The position numbers and the translations under genes were made by a program. Shown in pieces: positions 7,973 to 17,993 of a DNA stretch of 64,000 nt. The first letter of the stretch is position 1. Every line of letters starts with the position of its first letter. Source of the DNA: Deltaproteobacteria bacterium (GTDB lineage Bacteria > Myxococcota_A > Polyangia > Polyangiales > Ga0077539); NCBI GenBank assembly GCA_030694465.1, contig JAUXYJ010000023.1:310001-374000 (forward strand), read 5' to 3'. The notes under the pieces were generated by a model. That model saw nothing but the letters and a program-made list of their open reading frames with translations, had not been told where the DNA came from and did not search any database.

Positions 7973-9697
7973 ATGAACCTAAGTCCCCTCCTTCGCTTCT
8001 GGTTTCTCGCGACGTTGCTAGGCTGCAGCGGCGAATCGATCGTGAGCGGACCACTGCAAAACCGCTGCGTCGAGAGCCGCGATTGTGGTCCCATGGGGCA
8101 GTGTTTTGCGTCCCTCTGCGTGGCGCGCGACGCGAGCGCAACCGTAGTGCTCACTGCCGCCCCACCCAGCAACGGCTCGCTCCGTGGAGTGATCGCGCCC
8201 TTGGTGGGTCCACGCGAGATTTCGCTCGCTTCCTCTGTAGATTTGCAGATGATTCGAAGTCGCACGGTCAGCGGTCGCATCGCAGAGCGCAACGGAGACA
8301 CCGAGTCTCTCGTCGCAGCGCAGGTGCGTTTTGTCCCGCGCGGCGGGGACTTTTTGCAGCGCGAGATTTCGGTGCCCTCGACCGCCACCGCGACCTCCGC
8401 CGCGGGCTTCACAGCAGAGCTGGCCCCCGGCAATTATGAGATGTTTATCGAGCCACGCGAGCTCGAGAGCTACCCTCCCCTGCGGCGCATGATCACGGTC
8501 TCGCCCGGCGATCCAGGGACAGTCGAGACCCTCAATGTTTACTACTCGACGCCGCTTGCCATGAGCGGGTTTGTGATCGACCGCAGCGCGGGGACCGGCG
8601 TGGGCGGGCTCTTTGTGCGAGTGGTCGACAGCAACGGGGCGGCCCTTTCTGCACGCGGTCGAACCACAACGGGAACAGGGGGGTTCTCGATCGCGCTCTC
8701 GCCGGACCTACGCCCCGAGGGCAACTGGTCGTTTGAAGTGAGCACGGGGGCTCCGACGCTTGGAGCGATGGGCGAACGTCGCGCGCTACCGCCGTCTCGG
8801 CTCGTCTATCGAATCCCGCGCTTGGCGCTCGACGCGACCGAGGGATTCACGGGCGTACAAGCCCGCATCGAAGGCCTCGCTCGGTTTGCATGGAACCTGG
8901 ATGGAAGCTGCATTGGCTGCGTCCCCGTTGAGAGCTCGGTCGAAGATCCACAGAGCGCGCCCGCCGCACGCGCGCAGCTCTATCTCTTTGGCACACTCAA
9001 CGAGTCGCTCCCTCCGTCGCACACGGCGTGGTTTGAATCGTACGCCGTAACCGACGCTGCGGGGATGTTTCGGAGCGAGCTTATCCCTGGAGATTACCGA
9101 GCGATTATCACCCCGTCAGACGAACTCAATGCGCTCACGACGGCGACGTTTCGCGTGGGGACCATCCCGACGTTGGGGCGCTCTTTTGTGCTTCAGGCGC
9201 GTCGTCGCATTGTGGGCAGTGTGACCACCTCTGTCGCGGGCGCACCCTCGCTCGCGGGCGTCGAGATCACAGCGATCGCGCTCCCAACGGCGACAAGCAA
9301 TGGGTCGTCGCCCTCCGTCGTGCCGCGTCGCGCAGTCACGGTCACCGATGAGCGTGGAGCGTTTGAGCTCAGCGTCGATCCAGGCCGGTTTTTGCTGGTG
9401 GCGAGACCCCCAGAGTCCTCTCGGTTTGCCTCTGTCGTGGACTCGCAAGTCGTCGATCTGCAGTCTCAGACCGAGGCCACTGACCGCAGATTTGTTCTTC
9501 AACCGCCAGTGCTTGTCACCGGGCGAGTGCTCGACCCAAGCGGTGTCCCCGTCGTGATGTCACGGGTCCAGGCGATGGTCCGCGTACCCTACACAACGTT
9601 GGACGGAGTCGCGGCGACGCTGGACGTCGACGTCGCGTCCGCCGCGAGCGGCTCCGATGGGACCTACACGCTGCTTCTCGCACAAAATCCACGCTAA
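7973..9697 (+). CDS. Large lipoprotein with carboxypeptidase-regulatory-like repeats
   Basis: 574 residues starting MNLSPLLRFWFLATLLGC, a good lipobox with Cys18. A short Cys-containing module follows (C-VESRDCGPMGQC-FASLC, ~32-50). The rest is a chain of beta domains with the sense of carboxypeptidase regulatory-like folds: repeated patterns such as VSGRIAERNG, VTDAAGMFRSELIPGDYRAII, VTDERGAFELSVDPGRFLLVA and VTGRVLDPSGVPV. Such repeats are common in surface-exposed myxobacterial lipoproteins and probably act as rigid spacers or in binding. It follows the previous lipoprotein by 42 bases and is likely in the same operon. Confidence 0.8.
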   Translation: MNLSPLLRFWFLATLLGCSGESIVSGPLQNRCVESRDCGPMGQCFASLCVARDASATVVLTAAPPSNGSLRGVIAPLVGPREISLASSVDLQMIRSRTVSGRIAERNGDTESLVAAQVRFVPRGGDFLQREISVPSTATATSAAGFTAELAPGNYEMFIEPRELESYPPLRRMITVSPGDPGTVETLNVYYSTPLAMSGFVIDRSAGTGVGGLFVRVVDSNGAALSARGRTTTGTGGFSIALSPDLRPEGNWSFEVSTGAPTLGAMGERRALPPSRLVYRIPRLALDATEGFTGVQARIEGLARFAWNLDGSCIGCVPVESSVEDPQSAPAARAQLYLFGTLNESLPPSHTAWFESYAVTDAAGMFRSELIPGDYRAIITPSDELNALTTATFRVGTIPTLGRSFVLQARRRIVGSVTTSVAGAPSLAGVEITAIALPTATSNGSSPSVVPRRAVTVTDERGAFELSVDPGRFLLVARPPESSRFASVVDSQVVDLQSQTEATDRRFVLQPPVLVTGRVLDPSGVPVVMSRVQAMVRVPYTTLDGVAATLDVDVASAASGSDGTYTLLLAQNPR

Positions 9698-9707
9698 TCG
9701 CGCTTGA

Positions 9708-11558
9708 TCAGAACCCCTCGGTGTCGCGGGACGCTACGCTGAAATGCCAGCGCGTTCGGATCTGTCCGGCAAGCGAGGCCGCCGCGATGGAGTGTTCGAC
9801 TTGGCGCTTGATGCACTGCCGCATGTGCACTGCCAACACGACGTCCGTCGAGGTGCTCTCGGCAGATTGCACAGTGCGCGTTGGGCCATCAATCTCGAGT
9901 CTCACGTTGATCCGAGCGCTCATCCCTCCTGCCATCGGGATGCACCCTCGAAACGCAGAGATGTTGCGGTTGAGGGCGCGGACCAAAACGGCAGACGAGG
10001 ACGCAGTGGGATGCGTGGCGCCCGATTCAGGCGCGACGGGCGGAGTGATCACGGGGAGCGTCGGCGCGATCGTCGGGAGCGATGTCGGCAACGTTGGCAG
10101 CGGACTCGATGCGTCTGCTGTCACCTGTGTAAGCAAATTGTGCGCAGCACCAAGCGGAGTGAGCTGCGTCGCGAGCGGTGTCGCGCGTTCGCTGACGTCT
10201 TCGTTGTCGCGCGCGTCTCGCGTGTAGAAATAATAGCCAACTGCCCCGGCGAGAAGGAGCAACACCATGCCACCCCCGAGGCCCAACGCGATCGCGCGAG
10301 CATTGCTGCTGGGCGCCATGATGGAAGGCTGAGACAGAGAGTGTGTTGGCGTTTGCGCTGCACTGCTTGCTACAACCGCCGAGTTGACAACGGGCGCGCG
10401 ATGGACCGGCTGCGCGTGCTGTACGTGTGGTCCAGCGACGCGGGGCGCAGGCGGACTAGCCATGGCAGGCTGCTTGGGAGGGCCCCCCACAGGGGCCACC
10501 GGCGAGCCTGGCTGGGCCTGTGGAGGCGAATGAACGTGCCCCACAGGCATCGGTGATGCCGGGATGGCGGCACGCGCGTGAGGGCCCCCAGGAGGCGGAG
10601 TGCGAACATGCCACGCGACCGAAGGCGCGATCTTGTTGAGAATGCGTACTAACTCCCCCGAATCGAAGCCTGGCGCGAGCGAGTGGACAAACTCACGGAG
10701 CGCCTGTGCGAACAGCCCAGCGGTCGCGAAGCGATTTGCAGGATCGGGCGCGAGCGCGCGGAGGACAATGTCGTCAAGGACGGCTGGGAGCTGAGGCTCA
10801 ATCGAGGATGGTCGAGGGACCTCGCCGTTGCGCTGCATGCGGAGCGTCGTTGCGGGATCATCGCGCGGAAACAAGGGCTTGAGCGTGAGGAGCTCCCAGA
10901 GAACCACGCCGAGCGAGTACACATCTGCGCGACCATCGAGTGGTTGGCCGGCGGACTGCTCGGGGCTCATGTAGACGAGCTTTCCGACTTGGATTCCGTC
11001 GCGTGTGCGAAAGGTGTTGTCGATCGCGCGCGCGACGCCAAAGTCACCGACTTTGACGGCGCCCTCAACGCTCACCAAGACGTTGTGAGGCGAGACATCG
11101 CGATGAACAATCTGCAGCGCGACACCGTTGTCGTCTCGTTTGCGGTGGGCATAGTCCAACCCGGACGCCACCTCTGCGCAAATAAACGCAGCCGCAGTCG
11201 CAGGCAACTTGATCCGTCCCCGCGAGGCCTCTTGCAGGATATCCGCAGCGGACACGCCCTCGACGTACTCAAAGACCAAGTAGGGCTCGGGCTGATCGGC
11301 GAAGTCTAAGACCGAGACAATGTTGGAGTGCTCAAGCCTCGAAGAGATCCGAGCTTCGGCGAGAAATCGCGCGAGAAGCTCGGGATTTTCCCTGAGTTCT
11401 GCGAGGATTCGTTTGAGCGCGGCGCGGCGCTTGACGCCCGCAGGACCCTCGCGCTCCGCGCGCCAAACTTCACCCATGCCGCCCTTGCCTAGGAGCTCGA
11501 CGAGCCTCCAGCCACCAAGCTCTGCGGGGGAATTGTCGTTGGGTAAAGGTACCTGCAC
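9708..11558 (-). CDS. Ser/Thr protein kinase with AgmX/PglI-like C-terminal domain
   Basis: 616 residues from a GTG. Kinase domain ~15-290: glycine loop LGKGGMGEV, Lys in AALKRI, catalytic loop HRDVSPHN (the Lys of HRDxKPxN replaced by Ser, a variant frequent in myxobacterial kinases), DFG and YMSPEQ. A Pro/Ala-rich linker (~325-430) leads to one membrane span (AIALGLGGGMVLLLLAGAVGYYF, ~435-460). The outer part ends with a ~90-residue domain with paired Cys (FRGCIP and HMRQCI) that resembles the AgmX/PglI C-terminal domain. It is convergent with the lipoprotein ending at 9697, only 10 bases apart. Confidence 0.88.
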   Translation of the reverse strand: MQVPLPNDNSPAELGGWRLVELLGKGGMGEVWRAEREGPAGVKRRAALKRILAELRENPELLARFLAEARISSRLEHSNIVSVLDFADQPEPYLVFEYVEGVSAADILQEASRGRIKLPATAAAFICAEVASGLDYAHRKRDDNGVALQIVHRDVSPHNVLVSVEGAVKVGDFGVARAIDNTFRTRDGIQVGKLVYMSPEQSAGQPLDGRADVYSLGVVLWELLTLKPLFPRDDPATTLRMQRNGEVPRPSSIEPQLPAVLDDIVLRALAPDPANRFATAGLFAQALREFVHSLAPGFDSGELVRILNKIAPSVAWHVRTPPPGGPHARAAIPASPMPVGHVHSPPQAQPGSPVAPVGGPPKQPAMASPPAPRVAGPHVQHAQPVHRAPVVNSAVVASSAAQTPTHSLSQPSIMAPSSNARAIALGLGGGMVLLLLAGAVGYYFYTRDARDNEDVSERATPLATQLTPLGAAHNLLTQVTADASSPLPTLPTSLPTIAPTLPVITPPVAPESGATHPTASSSAVLVRALNRNISAFRGCIPMAGGMSARINVRLEIDGPTRTVQSAESTSTDVVLAVHMRQCIKRQVEHSIAAASLAGQIRTRWHFSVASRDTEGF

Positions 11559-11632
11559 TGCCGCTTGAGCATGCTCTCAGACAACGCCGCATCGCAAGCG
11601 TAGCCGACGACGATGGTAGAGTTCGCTCCGCA

Positions 11633-12595
11633 GTGAAACCCGCGGACCCTGAATTGGTGCCATCGAACACGCTCAATGCGCGCGCTGACGAGTCGATCGC
11701 CGACAGCGTGCTCTCGCTTGTAGGCGCGACACCGTTGGTGAGGCTGCACCGCGTGGTTGCAGAGGACTCGGCCGAGGTGCTCGCCAAGCTTGAGTCCAAG
11801 AACCCAGGTGGGAGCGTCAAAGACCGGGCAGCCCTCGCCATGATGGTCGACGCCGAGCGCTCAGGTGCGCTGCGGCCTGGTGTGAGCACAATCATCGAGG
11901 CGACGAGCGGAAACACTGGGATTTCTCTCGCCATGATCGCGGCGGTCCGAGGCTATCGCTGCGTTCTCGTGATGCCCGAGGACATGTCCATCGCGCGGCG
12001 ACAGCTCTTGCGGGCATATGGTGCAGAGCTCATCCAGACCTCGGCGCTTGAGGGCATGCAAGGCGCGGTGGCCCATGCCCTGGCCCTGGTCTCGAACACC
12101 AAGCACGCGTGGATGTCACGGCAGTTCGAGAACCCTGCAAATCCAGCGACACATGAAGCCACGACGGGACCAGAAATCCTGCGTCAGTGTGGCGGACGAC
12201 TGGACGCCTTCGTGGCCGGTGTGGGTACTGGCGGCACACTGACGGGCGTCGCGCGCGCGCTGCGATCGGCGCTCCCGAACGTGCTGATTGTCGCCGTCGA
12301 GCCGAGCCACTCTGCGGTACTAAGCGGAGGCACACCCGGACTTCACGGGATCCAGGGGTTGGGCGCTGGGTTTGTTCCGCCGGTGCTCGATCGGAGCTTG
12401 ATCGACCGTGTGATCACCGTGAGCGACGTCGCCGCCGATCGCATGGCGACGCGCCTCGCGCGCACGGAGGGGCTGTTGGTGGGCACCTCCGCGGGCGCCA
12501 ATGTGCACGCCGCGTGCGCCCTCGCCGAGACGCTTGGCAAGCACGCGAGGGTGGTCACGATCTTGTGCGACACTGGCGAGCGGTACCTGTTTTGA
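11633..12595 (+). CDS. cysK: Cysteine synthase (O-acetylserine sulfhydrylase) family
   Basis: 320 residues of the fold-type II PLP family. The PLP lysine lies in NPGGSVKDRAA, the substrate loop is EATSGNTGISLAM, and the phosphate-binding loop is GVGTGGTLTGVA, with the late SAGANVHAA motif. The length fits CysK/CysM. It should make L-cysteine from O-acetylserine and sulfide, although cystathionine beta-synthase-like members look alike; the absence of extra domains favours cysteine synthase. The start is GTG 11633; an ATG 21 bases upstream runs into a stop. The next gene starts inside its stop codon. Confidence 0.9.
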   Translation: MKPADPELVPSNTLNARADESIADSVLSLVGATPLVRLHRVVAEDSAEVLAKLESKNPGGSVKDRAALAMMVDAERSGALRPGVSTIIEATSGNTGISLAMIAAVRGYRCVLVMPEDMSIARRQLLRAYGAELIQTSALEGMQGAVAHALALVSNTKHAWMSRQFENPANPATHEATTGPEILRQCGGRLDAFVAGVGTGGTLTGVARALRSALPNVLIVAVEPSHSAVLSGGTPGLHGIQGLGAGFVPPVLDRSLIDRVITVSDVAADRMATRLARTEGLLVGTSAGANVHAACALAETLGKHARVVTILCDTGERYLF

Positions 12596-12927
12596 ATAAG
12601 AAAATTGCAGCGATTGCGTTGATCGCTATGGCCACACACTGTGGCGCAACGAGCTGGTCTGGCGGTATCCGTGCGACCCTCCGGGTGCGCGCTCCGGCGA
12701 GCACCGTATGGGCCGAGCGCGTGGCTGACGGAGGGCCTGCCGCACGCGCTGGGCTGCGCGTAGGCGACCAGGTCTTATCCCTTGATGGCGTCCCCATTGA
12801 GAGCATGAGCGAAGACGAGCTGCGCTCTCGGGTGCTCGGCGACGTGGGATCAACCGTCACGCTGCGTATTCGACGAGACACTCTCGAGCGCACGCTTGTG
12901 ATCGAGCGTGGCCCCCTGCCGCAGTGA
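12592..12927 (+). CDS. Small exported PDZ-domain protein
   Basis: About 111 residues starting at a TTG that overlaps the cysteine synthase TGA (TTGA), so it is translationally coupled. The N-terminus NKKIAAIALIAMATHCGA is a short signal peptide, possibly a lipoprotein signal with Cys at ~17 but with an atypical His at -1. The remainder is one PDZ domain: VADGGPAARAGLRVGDQVLSLDGVPI is the typical carboxylate-loop and ligand-groove pattern. There is no protease domain, so it would act as a binding or scaffolding module. Why it is coupled to cysteine synthesis is not clear. Confidence 0.75.
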   Translation: MNKKIAAIALIAMATHCGATSWSGGIRATLRVRAPASTVWAERVADGGPAARAGLRVGDQVLSLDGVPIESMSEDELRSRVLGDVGSTVTLRIRRDTLERTLVIERGPLPQ

Positions 12928-12944
12928 GCTCGCGCTCTTTGCTC

Positions 12945-13937
12945 CTACGCGCGATCGAAGGTCCAGAGCGCCCAGGCGATCGCACCCAATGTGAGCACTG
13001 CGAGGTTCGCGCTCCACCGTAGCCAACGTACTCTGAGTGTATTTTCGCTCGACAAACGCGCACACGCGGCGATGGCCACGCACTGCGCGCCCACCAGCGC
13101 AGCGAGAGAGAGCCAGAGCATCCAGGGGTCCATTCGCGCGACGAGCGTGGTCCATCGAGGCACGCGTTCGTTGGTGATCCGGCCCTCTCGGACACGAACA
13201 AAGCGCCCGCGAGCGTCGATCCAGCCCGAGTCGATGCCATGCGCAAAATAGACCAACGCGTCGAGCCGAAGCTCGCCGTCGATGGGCACTTGAGCGCCCG
13301 CTTCGCCAAGCGAAATCCAGGGAATTTGCACGCCCTGACCTTGATACACTCTCAGCACACCGTGCCCACTCGCGAGGCCACGGAGCAGCGCGACGCCGTT
13401 GCCTTGGCTCTGAGCCAGCTGGGCCATCACGAGGGCATGCGTGGGTCCGCGGGCGAGCCACCGCGTCCGCGTCGCGGTGGGATCGAGCGTGCTTAGAGGA
13501 GGCTCGAAAGCGCAGCGCCAAGCCGACGACCGAGCAGCGAGTGTGGGCACGCCATCCAGGCGAATCATCAGTCGATTTGCTGGCGAATCTCGATGAACTT
13601 CGAGCGCGAAGTGCCCCTGGCCATCGTGAATGACTGCACAGTGTTGGGCGCGATCCATAGCCAAATTGGCAAAGCGATCTGCACGGGGAGCAGATGCGAA
13701 GGGCGCGGTGACCACTGTGATTGCGCCGTGGTCGCGCAGCACAAAGTGTGCGGTATTGTGCGAGACCAGCGCGAACTCTGGCACGGCGCCCAGCGCGAGG
13801 GCCGGGCCCACTGACGCGCGCGCAGGGATACGGGTCCACGCGAGGACGAGCGCAACATCGAGCGCGACGAGCAGCAACGCCCAGCGAGCGAGGCGACGGG
13901 TGGGCGGCGGAGGGGCTTTTGTGTCCGTCTCGGTCAT
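12945..13937 (-). CDS. Membrane protein of unknown function
   Basis: 330 residues. One membrane span near the N-terminus after a basic stretch (RRLARWALLLVALDVALVLAW), a long outer domain (~45-255) without Cys or repeats that I recognise, and two spans at the C-terminus (MLWLSLAALVGAQCVAIAACA and ANLAVLTLGAIAWALW). The outer domain is beta-rich with phrases such as VLRDHGAITVVTAPF and FALEVHRDSPANRLMIRLDG. It converges on the PDZ gene (17 bases between stops). I do not recognise the family. Confidence 0.7.
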   Translation of the reverse strand: MTETDTKAPPPPTRRLARWALLLVALDVALVLAWTRIPARASVGPALALGAVPEFALVSHNTAHFVLRDHGAITVVTAPFASAPRADRFANLAMDRAQHCAVIHDGQGHFALEVHRDSPANRLMIRLDGVPTLAARSSAWRCAFEPPLSTLDPTATRTRWLARGPTHALVMAQLAQSQGNGVALLRGLASGHGVLRVYQGQGVQIPWISLGEAGAQVPIDGELRLDALVYFAHGIDSGWIDARGRFVRVREGRITNERVPRWTTLVARMDPWMLWLSLAALVGAQCVAIAACARLSSENTLRVRWLRWSANLAVLTLGAIAWALWTFDRA

Positions 13938-14228
13938 GGTAGGAGCATCGACGTTTTTGTCATTGGCTCGGCGCGGCGGCGGCAGAGCGAACAGCGCGTG
14001 TCATAGCAGCGAAGGCCAATAAGCGACGAGCTTGGCGCTGCAACACGTGAGGTTCGCGACCCTAAGCGGACCGCGACATGCCCCAACGTGGGCAAGGGCT
14101 CTGGCGCTGTTGTGAGCGGTCGGTGCTGCCGCGCAGACCTCGAGAGTTCACCGCAGCGAAGTAAGAACGATCTGTAAATTTTCAATACATACAGGGCTTG
14201 TGAGCTCTGGCGAGATGAGGGTGTTTCG

Positions 14229-15137
14229 GTGAGTGTTCTGATTGTTGGCTCGATGGCGGTAGACACGGTGGAGTTCGCCGGGACCGGTGAATCGTTTGAG
14301 TGGGCCGCGGGCTCTGCGGTATTCGCTTCGCTGGCAGCGTCGTTTTTTGGCACCCCGCGTGTCGTGGGCGTCGTGGGCGATGACTTTCCCAAGTCCATGA
14401 TGGACGCGCTTCGTGAACGAGGCGCAGAGCTTGACGGCGTCGAGATTGTCGAGGGCGGAAGGACCTTTCGTTGGCACGGTCGCTACGCGCCGGACCTCGC
14501 CTCGCGCGAATCGCTTGCCACGCACCTCAACGTCTTCGAGACTTTTTCGCCGAAGATTCCTGCCTCGTTTAAAGACTCTCGCTACCTTCTCCTCGGCAAC
14601 ATCCACCCTGCGCTGCAGCACGCTGTGCTCGACCAAGTGTCAGGCTCGGAGCTCGTCGCAGCCGATACGATGAACTTCTGGATCCACGGTGAGCGCGAGC
14701 GACTCAACGCGCTGCTCCCAAAGATCGACCTGTTAATTATCAACGAAGACGAATCTCGGGATCTCTCCGGTGAGCGATACATCTCGCGCATTGGCAAGGC
14801 GCTGCTCTCGATGGGACCCAAGCGCGTGATCGTCAAACAGGGCGAATACGGCGCGTATCTCTTCGACGAACATGGGCTCTTTCACGCGCCCGCGTACCCA
14901 GTCGCCACGGTGGTAGACCCTACGGGCGCAGGAGACTCTTTTGCGGGCACGCTGATGGGCTACCTCGATGCGCAACCCACACTCGACCGCAGCGCGCTCA
15001 GGCGAGCCGTGGTGATGGGCTCAGCCGCAGCCTCGCTGTGTGTAGAAAAATACGGGGCCAAGGGGCTGCTTGAGACCACGCGTGACGAGATTGTCACCCG
15101 CGCGCGCGAGTTTGCCAGCCTGGTCTCGACGGACTGA
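14229..15137 (+). CDS. PfkB-family sugar/nucleoside kinase
   Basis: 302 residues. The family signature near the C-terminus is intact (DPTGAGDSFAG, with the catalytic Asp), and the N-terminal strand has VGSMAVDTVEF in place of the usual G-N-x-D start. The lid region is short, as in adenosine/ribokinase-like members. It phosphorylates a sugar or nucleoside hydroxyl with ATP; the substrate cannot be read from sequence. Start: GTG preceded by GAGGG. The 291-base upstream region contains no gene-like frame. Confidence 0.88.
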   Translation: MSVLIVGSMAVDTVEFAGTGESFEWAAGSAVFASLAASFFGTPRVVGVVGDDFPKSMMDALRERGAELDGVEIVEGGRTFRWHGRYAPDLASRESLATHLNVFETFSPKIPASFKDSRYLLLGNIHPALQHAVLDQVSGSELVAADTMNFWIHGERERLNALLPKIDLLIINEDESRDLSGERYISRIGKALLSMGPKRVIVKQGEYGAYLFDEHGLFHAPAYPVATVVDPTGAGDSFAGTLMGYLDAQPTLDRSALRRAVVMGSAAASLCVEKYGAKGLLETTRDEIVTRAREFASLVSTD

Positions 15138-15234
15138 CGCGCGGCGATCGCGGCACAGATCGGTGCGAAACCGTTGTCGAATGCGGTACTACTCTCGGGC
15201 TGGATTCTCATGAACCGCTCTGGAGGACTCTTCG

Positions 15235-16254
15235 ATGACATTGCATAAACTCGTTCCTGCCGCGCTCCCATGGCTCTTTCTTGCGACGGCGTGCTCGCCC
15301 CCTCCCGTCCAATCGATGGACGTCGCGGCGACCGACGCGGTCGTCGTCGAGACCGGCCCCATGGGCGAAGCGGGGGTCTGTACGCGCGGCGCAGTCGTCA
15401 CACCACACAACAACATGGACACCATGTGTGTGGGCTTCACCGCGCGCCCCTGCGAAGGCGCCAGCGGGGATTTTTGCCCGCGCTTTGTCGACAACAACCC
15501 TATGCGTCCGAAGTTCGTTCTGACGCAGATCGACATTCAGCAGCCCCCCACGTTGGCACCCGATCGCGCGATCGGTCGCTTGCTTAACACCGCCATCCGC
15601 AACGCGACGTTCTCGTGGGGTATTGACATCGATTTTGCCGCGATGACCGTGCGCACAGGCACCATGCAGCAGCCCATCCAGCGCCTGCTCGGGAGCGGCT
15701 ACTACAACGAAGCCCTGCGCTTCACGGTGGGCGGCGCACCAATGCCCGGCACTGCGGACCGCTGGAACCCAGTCAACCTGATGATCACCGCGATGGGCGA
15801 CACGGTGACAACTACTGTGGCACCGCTGATCACGATCCCAGTGTACGACGAGGCGATGGCTGGGATGCTCTTGACCGAGCTTCCGCTTCGCAACGCGCGA
15901 ATGCTCAACCTGAAGCTCACTGCGGGACGCAACTGCATTGGCTCGGCGCAGCCCAATTTCAACTCGTGTGGCCCCACCAACAACCGCTGGAACACCTCCG
16001 AGGCCATGGTCCCCAACGGGATCCTCGAGGCCGTGTTGACCGTGGCCGACACGCGCCGCATTCAAGTGGTCTCGCTCAGCATGCCCCTCTGCAATCTCAT
16101 CGCGGGCACTGCGTGTGAGTCCATGGGCATGCCGGTCTCGCCGGACATGTTCACCAACCGCCCCGACACCATGATCATGGTGGACGGCGTCATGCAGCCC
16201 GCATGGACCCTCCGCGCCAACATCGCGGGCGTCGCGATGAACATCGCAAACTAG
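15235..16254 (+). CDS. Predicted lipoprotein, unknown function
   Basis: 339 residues. The signal MTLHKLVPAALPWLFLATAC has a lipobox at Cys20, followed by a Pro- and Asp-rich linker. The mature domain is rich in Met, Asn and Thr with Cys residues at scattered positions (VCTRG, MCVG, PCEGAS, FCPRF, NCIGS, SCGPT, LCNL, ACES) that could form disulfides. GGAGG lies 9 bases before the ATG. I do not recognise a domain. It is convergent with metK and separated from it by a palindrome and a hairpin. Confidence 0.75.
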   Translation: MTLHKLVPAALPWLFLATACSPPPVQSMDVAATDAVVVETGPMGEAGVCTRGAVVTPHNNMDTMCVGFTARPCEGASGDFCPRFVDNNPMRPKFVLTQIDIQQPPTLAPDRAIGRLLNTAIRNATFSWGIDIDFAAMTVRTGTMQQPIQRLLGSGYYNEALRFTVGGAPMPGTADRWNPVNLMITAMGDTVTTTVAPLITIPVYDEAMAGMLLTELPLRNARMLNLKLTAGRNCIGSAQPNFNSCGPTNNRWNTSEAMVPNGILEAVLTVADTRRIQVVSLSMPLCNLIAGTACESMGMPVSPDMFTNRPDTMIMVDGVMQPAWTLRANIAGVAMNIAN

Positions 16255-16268
16255 GCACGCGGGGCCCC

Positions 16269-16288
16269 ACCCGGCGACGTCGCCGGGT
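16269..16288. repeat. 20-bp perfect palindrome between convergent genes (copy 1)
   Basis: ACCCGGCGACGTCGCCGGGT, a perfect palindrome 15 bases after the lipoprotein stop. Its core recurs at 21243-21261 and 62353-62371, each time between the ends of convergent genes. Without a U-run it is not a standard intrinsic terminator; it may be a bidirectional terminator, a protein site or a REP-like unit. Confidence 0.85.
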
Positions 16289-16349
16289 CGAGCATGAGCC
16301 GGAGTCTTCGGCTGCTTGCACCCCCCAGGGTGGGTCTACGACCCGATGC

Positions 16350-16377
16350 GATCCGTCTGTTTATTCTCAGACAGATC
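16350..16377 (-). terminator. Hairpin downstream of metK
   Basis: GATC-c-GTCTG and CAGAC-a-GATC flank an 8-base A/T-rich loop, giving nine pairs with one mismatch, 8 bases beyond the metK stop. No U-run follows on the minus strand, so termination is inferred from position. Confidence 0.5.
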
Positions 16378-16384
16378 GCGAGGA

Positions 16385-17608
16385 CTACATCGACGCGCGG
16401 TCGGACTTCTTCTTGTCGTCCTTCTTCGAGACGGCGACCTTGGTCTTGGCACCATCGAGGAGCGCATCACGAAGCTCCGCTGCGCGCTCGGTCTTTTCCC
16501 AAGGAAACTCTTTGCGTCCGAAATGCCCATACGCCGCGGTCTGGCGATAGATCGGGCGCAAAAGATCGAGCTGCTCAATGATTGCGCGGGGACGCATATC
16601 GAACTTCTCACGGACGTAGGCCGAGATCTTCTCCTCGGGGATCACGCCTGTACCAAACGTGTCGACGTAGACGCCCACGGGCTTGGCGACACCGATGGCG
16701 TAGGCGATCTGCACTTCGCAGCGCTTGGCGAGGCCCGCAGCCACGATGTTCTTCGCGACGTAGCGCGCGTAGTAAGCGGCCGAGCGGTCGACTTTGCTCG
16801 GGTCTTTGCCCGAGAACGCGCCGCCGCCGTGTCGTCCCATGCCGCCGTAGGTGTCCACGATGATCTTGCGACCTGTGAGCCCTGCGTCGCCCATGGGTCC
16901 ACCGACCACAAAGCGCCCCGTGGGGTTGACGAAGAACTTGGTGTTCTTGTCGAGATATTTGGCCGGGATGACGTCCTTGATGAGCTCTTCGCGGATGAAC
17001 TCTTCGAGGGTCTTGTGCTTGACGTCTTCGCTGTGTTGCGTCGAGACCACCACGGCGTCGACACGGACCGGCGTGTGGCCGTCGTACTCGACCGTGACTT
17101 GGCTCTTGCTGTCCGGGCGAAGCCAGTCGACCTTGTTGCTCTTGCGAAACTTCGCGAGCTTGCGCATGAGCTCGTGCGAGAGCGCGATGGGCAGCGGAAA
17201 GAGCTCTTTGGTCTCGTCGACGGCGAAGCCAAACATCAGCCCTTGGTCGCCCGCGCCCTGCTCTTTGTGAAGGCCCTGGCCTTCGCTCACACCCTGTGAA
17301 ATATCAGGCGATTGACGCTCGATCGCCGTGAGAATCGCGCAGGTGTTTCCGTCAAATCCGATGCGCGAGTCGGTGTAGCCGATCTCGTTGATGACCTTGC
17401 GCACGAGCTGCGGGTACTCGACCTGGGCGCTCGTGGTGATCTCACCTGCGAGAACGACAAATCCCGTCTTGACCAGTGTCTCACAGGCGACACGAGCCTT
17501 GGGATCCTGCTCCAGGATCGCATCAAGAACTGCGTCAGAGATCTGGTCACACATCTTGTCCGGGTGACCTTCGCCAACCGACTCGGACGTAAACTGCTTC
17601 AGAGCCAT
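16385..17608 (-). CDS. metK: S-adenosylmethionine synthetase
   Basis: 407 residues, the normal length. It makes SAM from methionine and ATP in the cytoplasm. Motifs seen: N-terminal [29 protein letters not shown], the hexapeptide-like [10 protein letters not shown], and the glycine-rich [18 protein letters not shown] signature. A Lys/Asp-rich tail ([13 protein letters not shown]) extends beyond the usual end. The ATG has GAGG 11 bases upstream. I checked the leader for a SAM or SAH riboswitch and saw no recognisable core. Confidence 0.97.
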   Translation of the reverse strand: MALKQFTSESVGEGHPDKMCDQISDAVLDAILEQDPKARVACETLVKTGFVVLAGEITTSAQVEYPQLVRKVINEIGYTDSRIGFDGNTCAILTAIERQSPDISQGVSEGQGLHKEQGAGDQGLMFGFAVDETKELFPLPIALSHELMRKLAKFRKSNKVDWLRPDSKSQVTVEYDGHTPVRVDAVVVSTQHSEDVKHKTLEEFIREELIKDVIPAKYLDKNTKFFVNPTGRFVVGGPMGDAGLTGRKIIVDTYGGMGRHGGGAFSGKDPSKVDRSAAYYARYVAKNIVAAGLAKRCEVQIAYAIGVAKPVGVYVDTFGTGVIPEEKISAYVREKFDMRPRAIIEQLDLLRPIYRQTAAYGHFGRKEFPWEKTERAAELRDALLDGAKTKVAVSKKDDKKKSDRASM

Positions 17609-17993
17609 CGCTTTTCAAACCTCATGCATTGCGTCGGGACGGGCGAGTAGAGAGCGGACGCGGTGTGATGCGAACTGCATTTTCGCTGATCCATTGCGCT
17701 ACCGATGGACGACTCGACTCGTCGCGATTGTTTCGTGGAATAGTGTGAGCTTCTTTTGAATCTCGCCGAAGTGTTCGACCCAACGTTTGCCACAGGCGCT
17801 TGTTTTGGACACCCACTCTGTTGTGCCGCTCACGCGGAACATTTGAGAGCGCGCTTGCAGAATTCAAGCGCTGTGGACGTTGGTCTCGACGACTCCGTCA
17901 CCGCATCAACGCAGTGCGAATCGCGTGATGCAGCGGGCGCCCGTGCGCCCATCTCGTATAACGATGACGGGTACCCGCCCCATGGCCCTGCTG
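17609..17993. other. Intergenic region upstream of metK
   Basis: 385 bases between the metK start and the end of the FHA gene, both read leftward. It must hold the metK promoter and leader. A stretch around 17680-17715 faintly resembles a tRNA D-arm on the minus strand, but no anticodon or T-arm can be built. I see no coding sequence or known RNA. Confidence 0.5.

Noticed and set aside
7123..8433. 436-residue open frame on the minus strand
   Set aside because: It is Arg/Ser-rich, lies opposite two lipoprotein genes with clear signal peptides, and shows no domain.
17680..17715. D-arm-like stretch that could suggest a tRNA upstream of metK
   Set aside because: No five-pair anticodon stem with a seven-base loop and no T-arm can be built around it.
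17609..17760. Possible SAM or SAH riboswitch before metK
   Set aside because: I could not find a conserved core or the expected stems in the leader.
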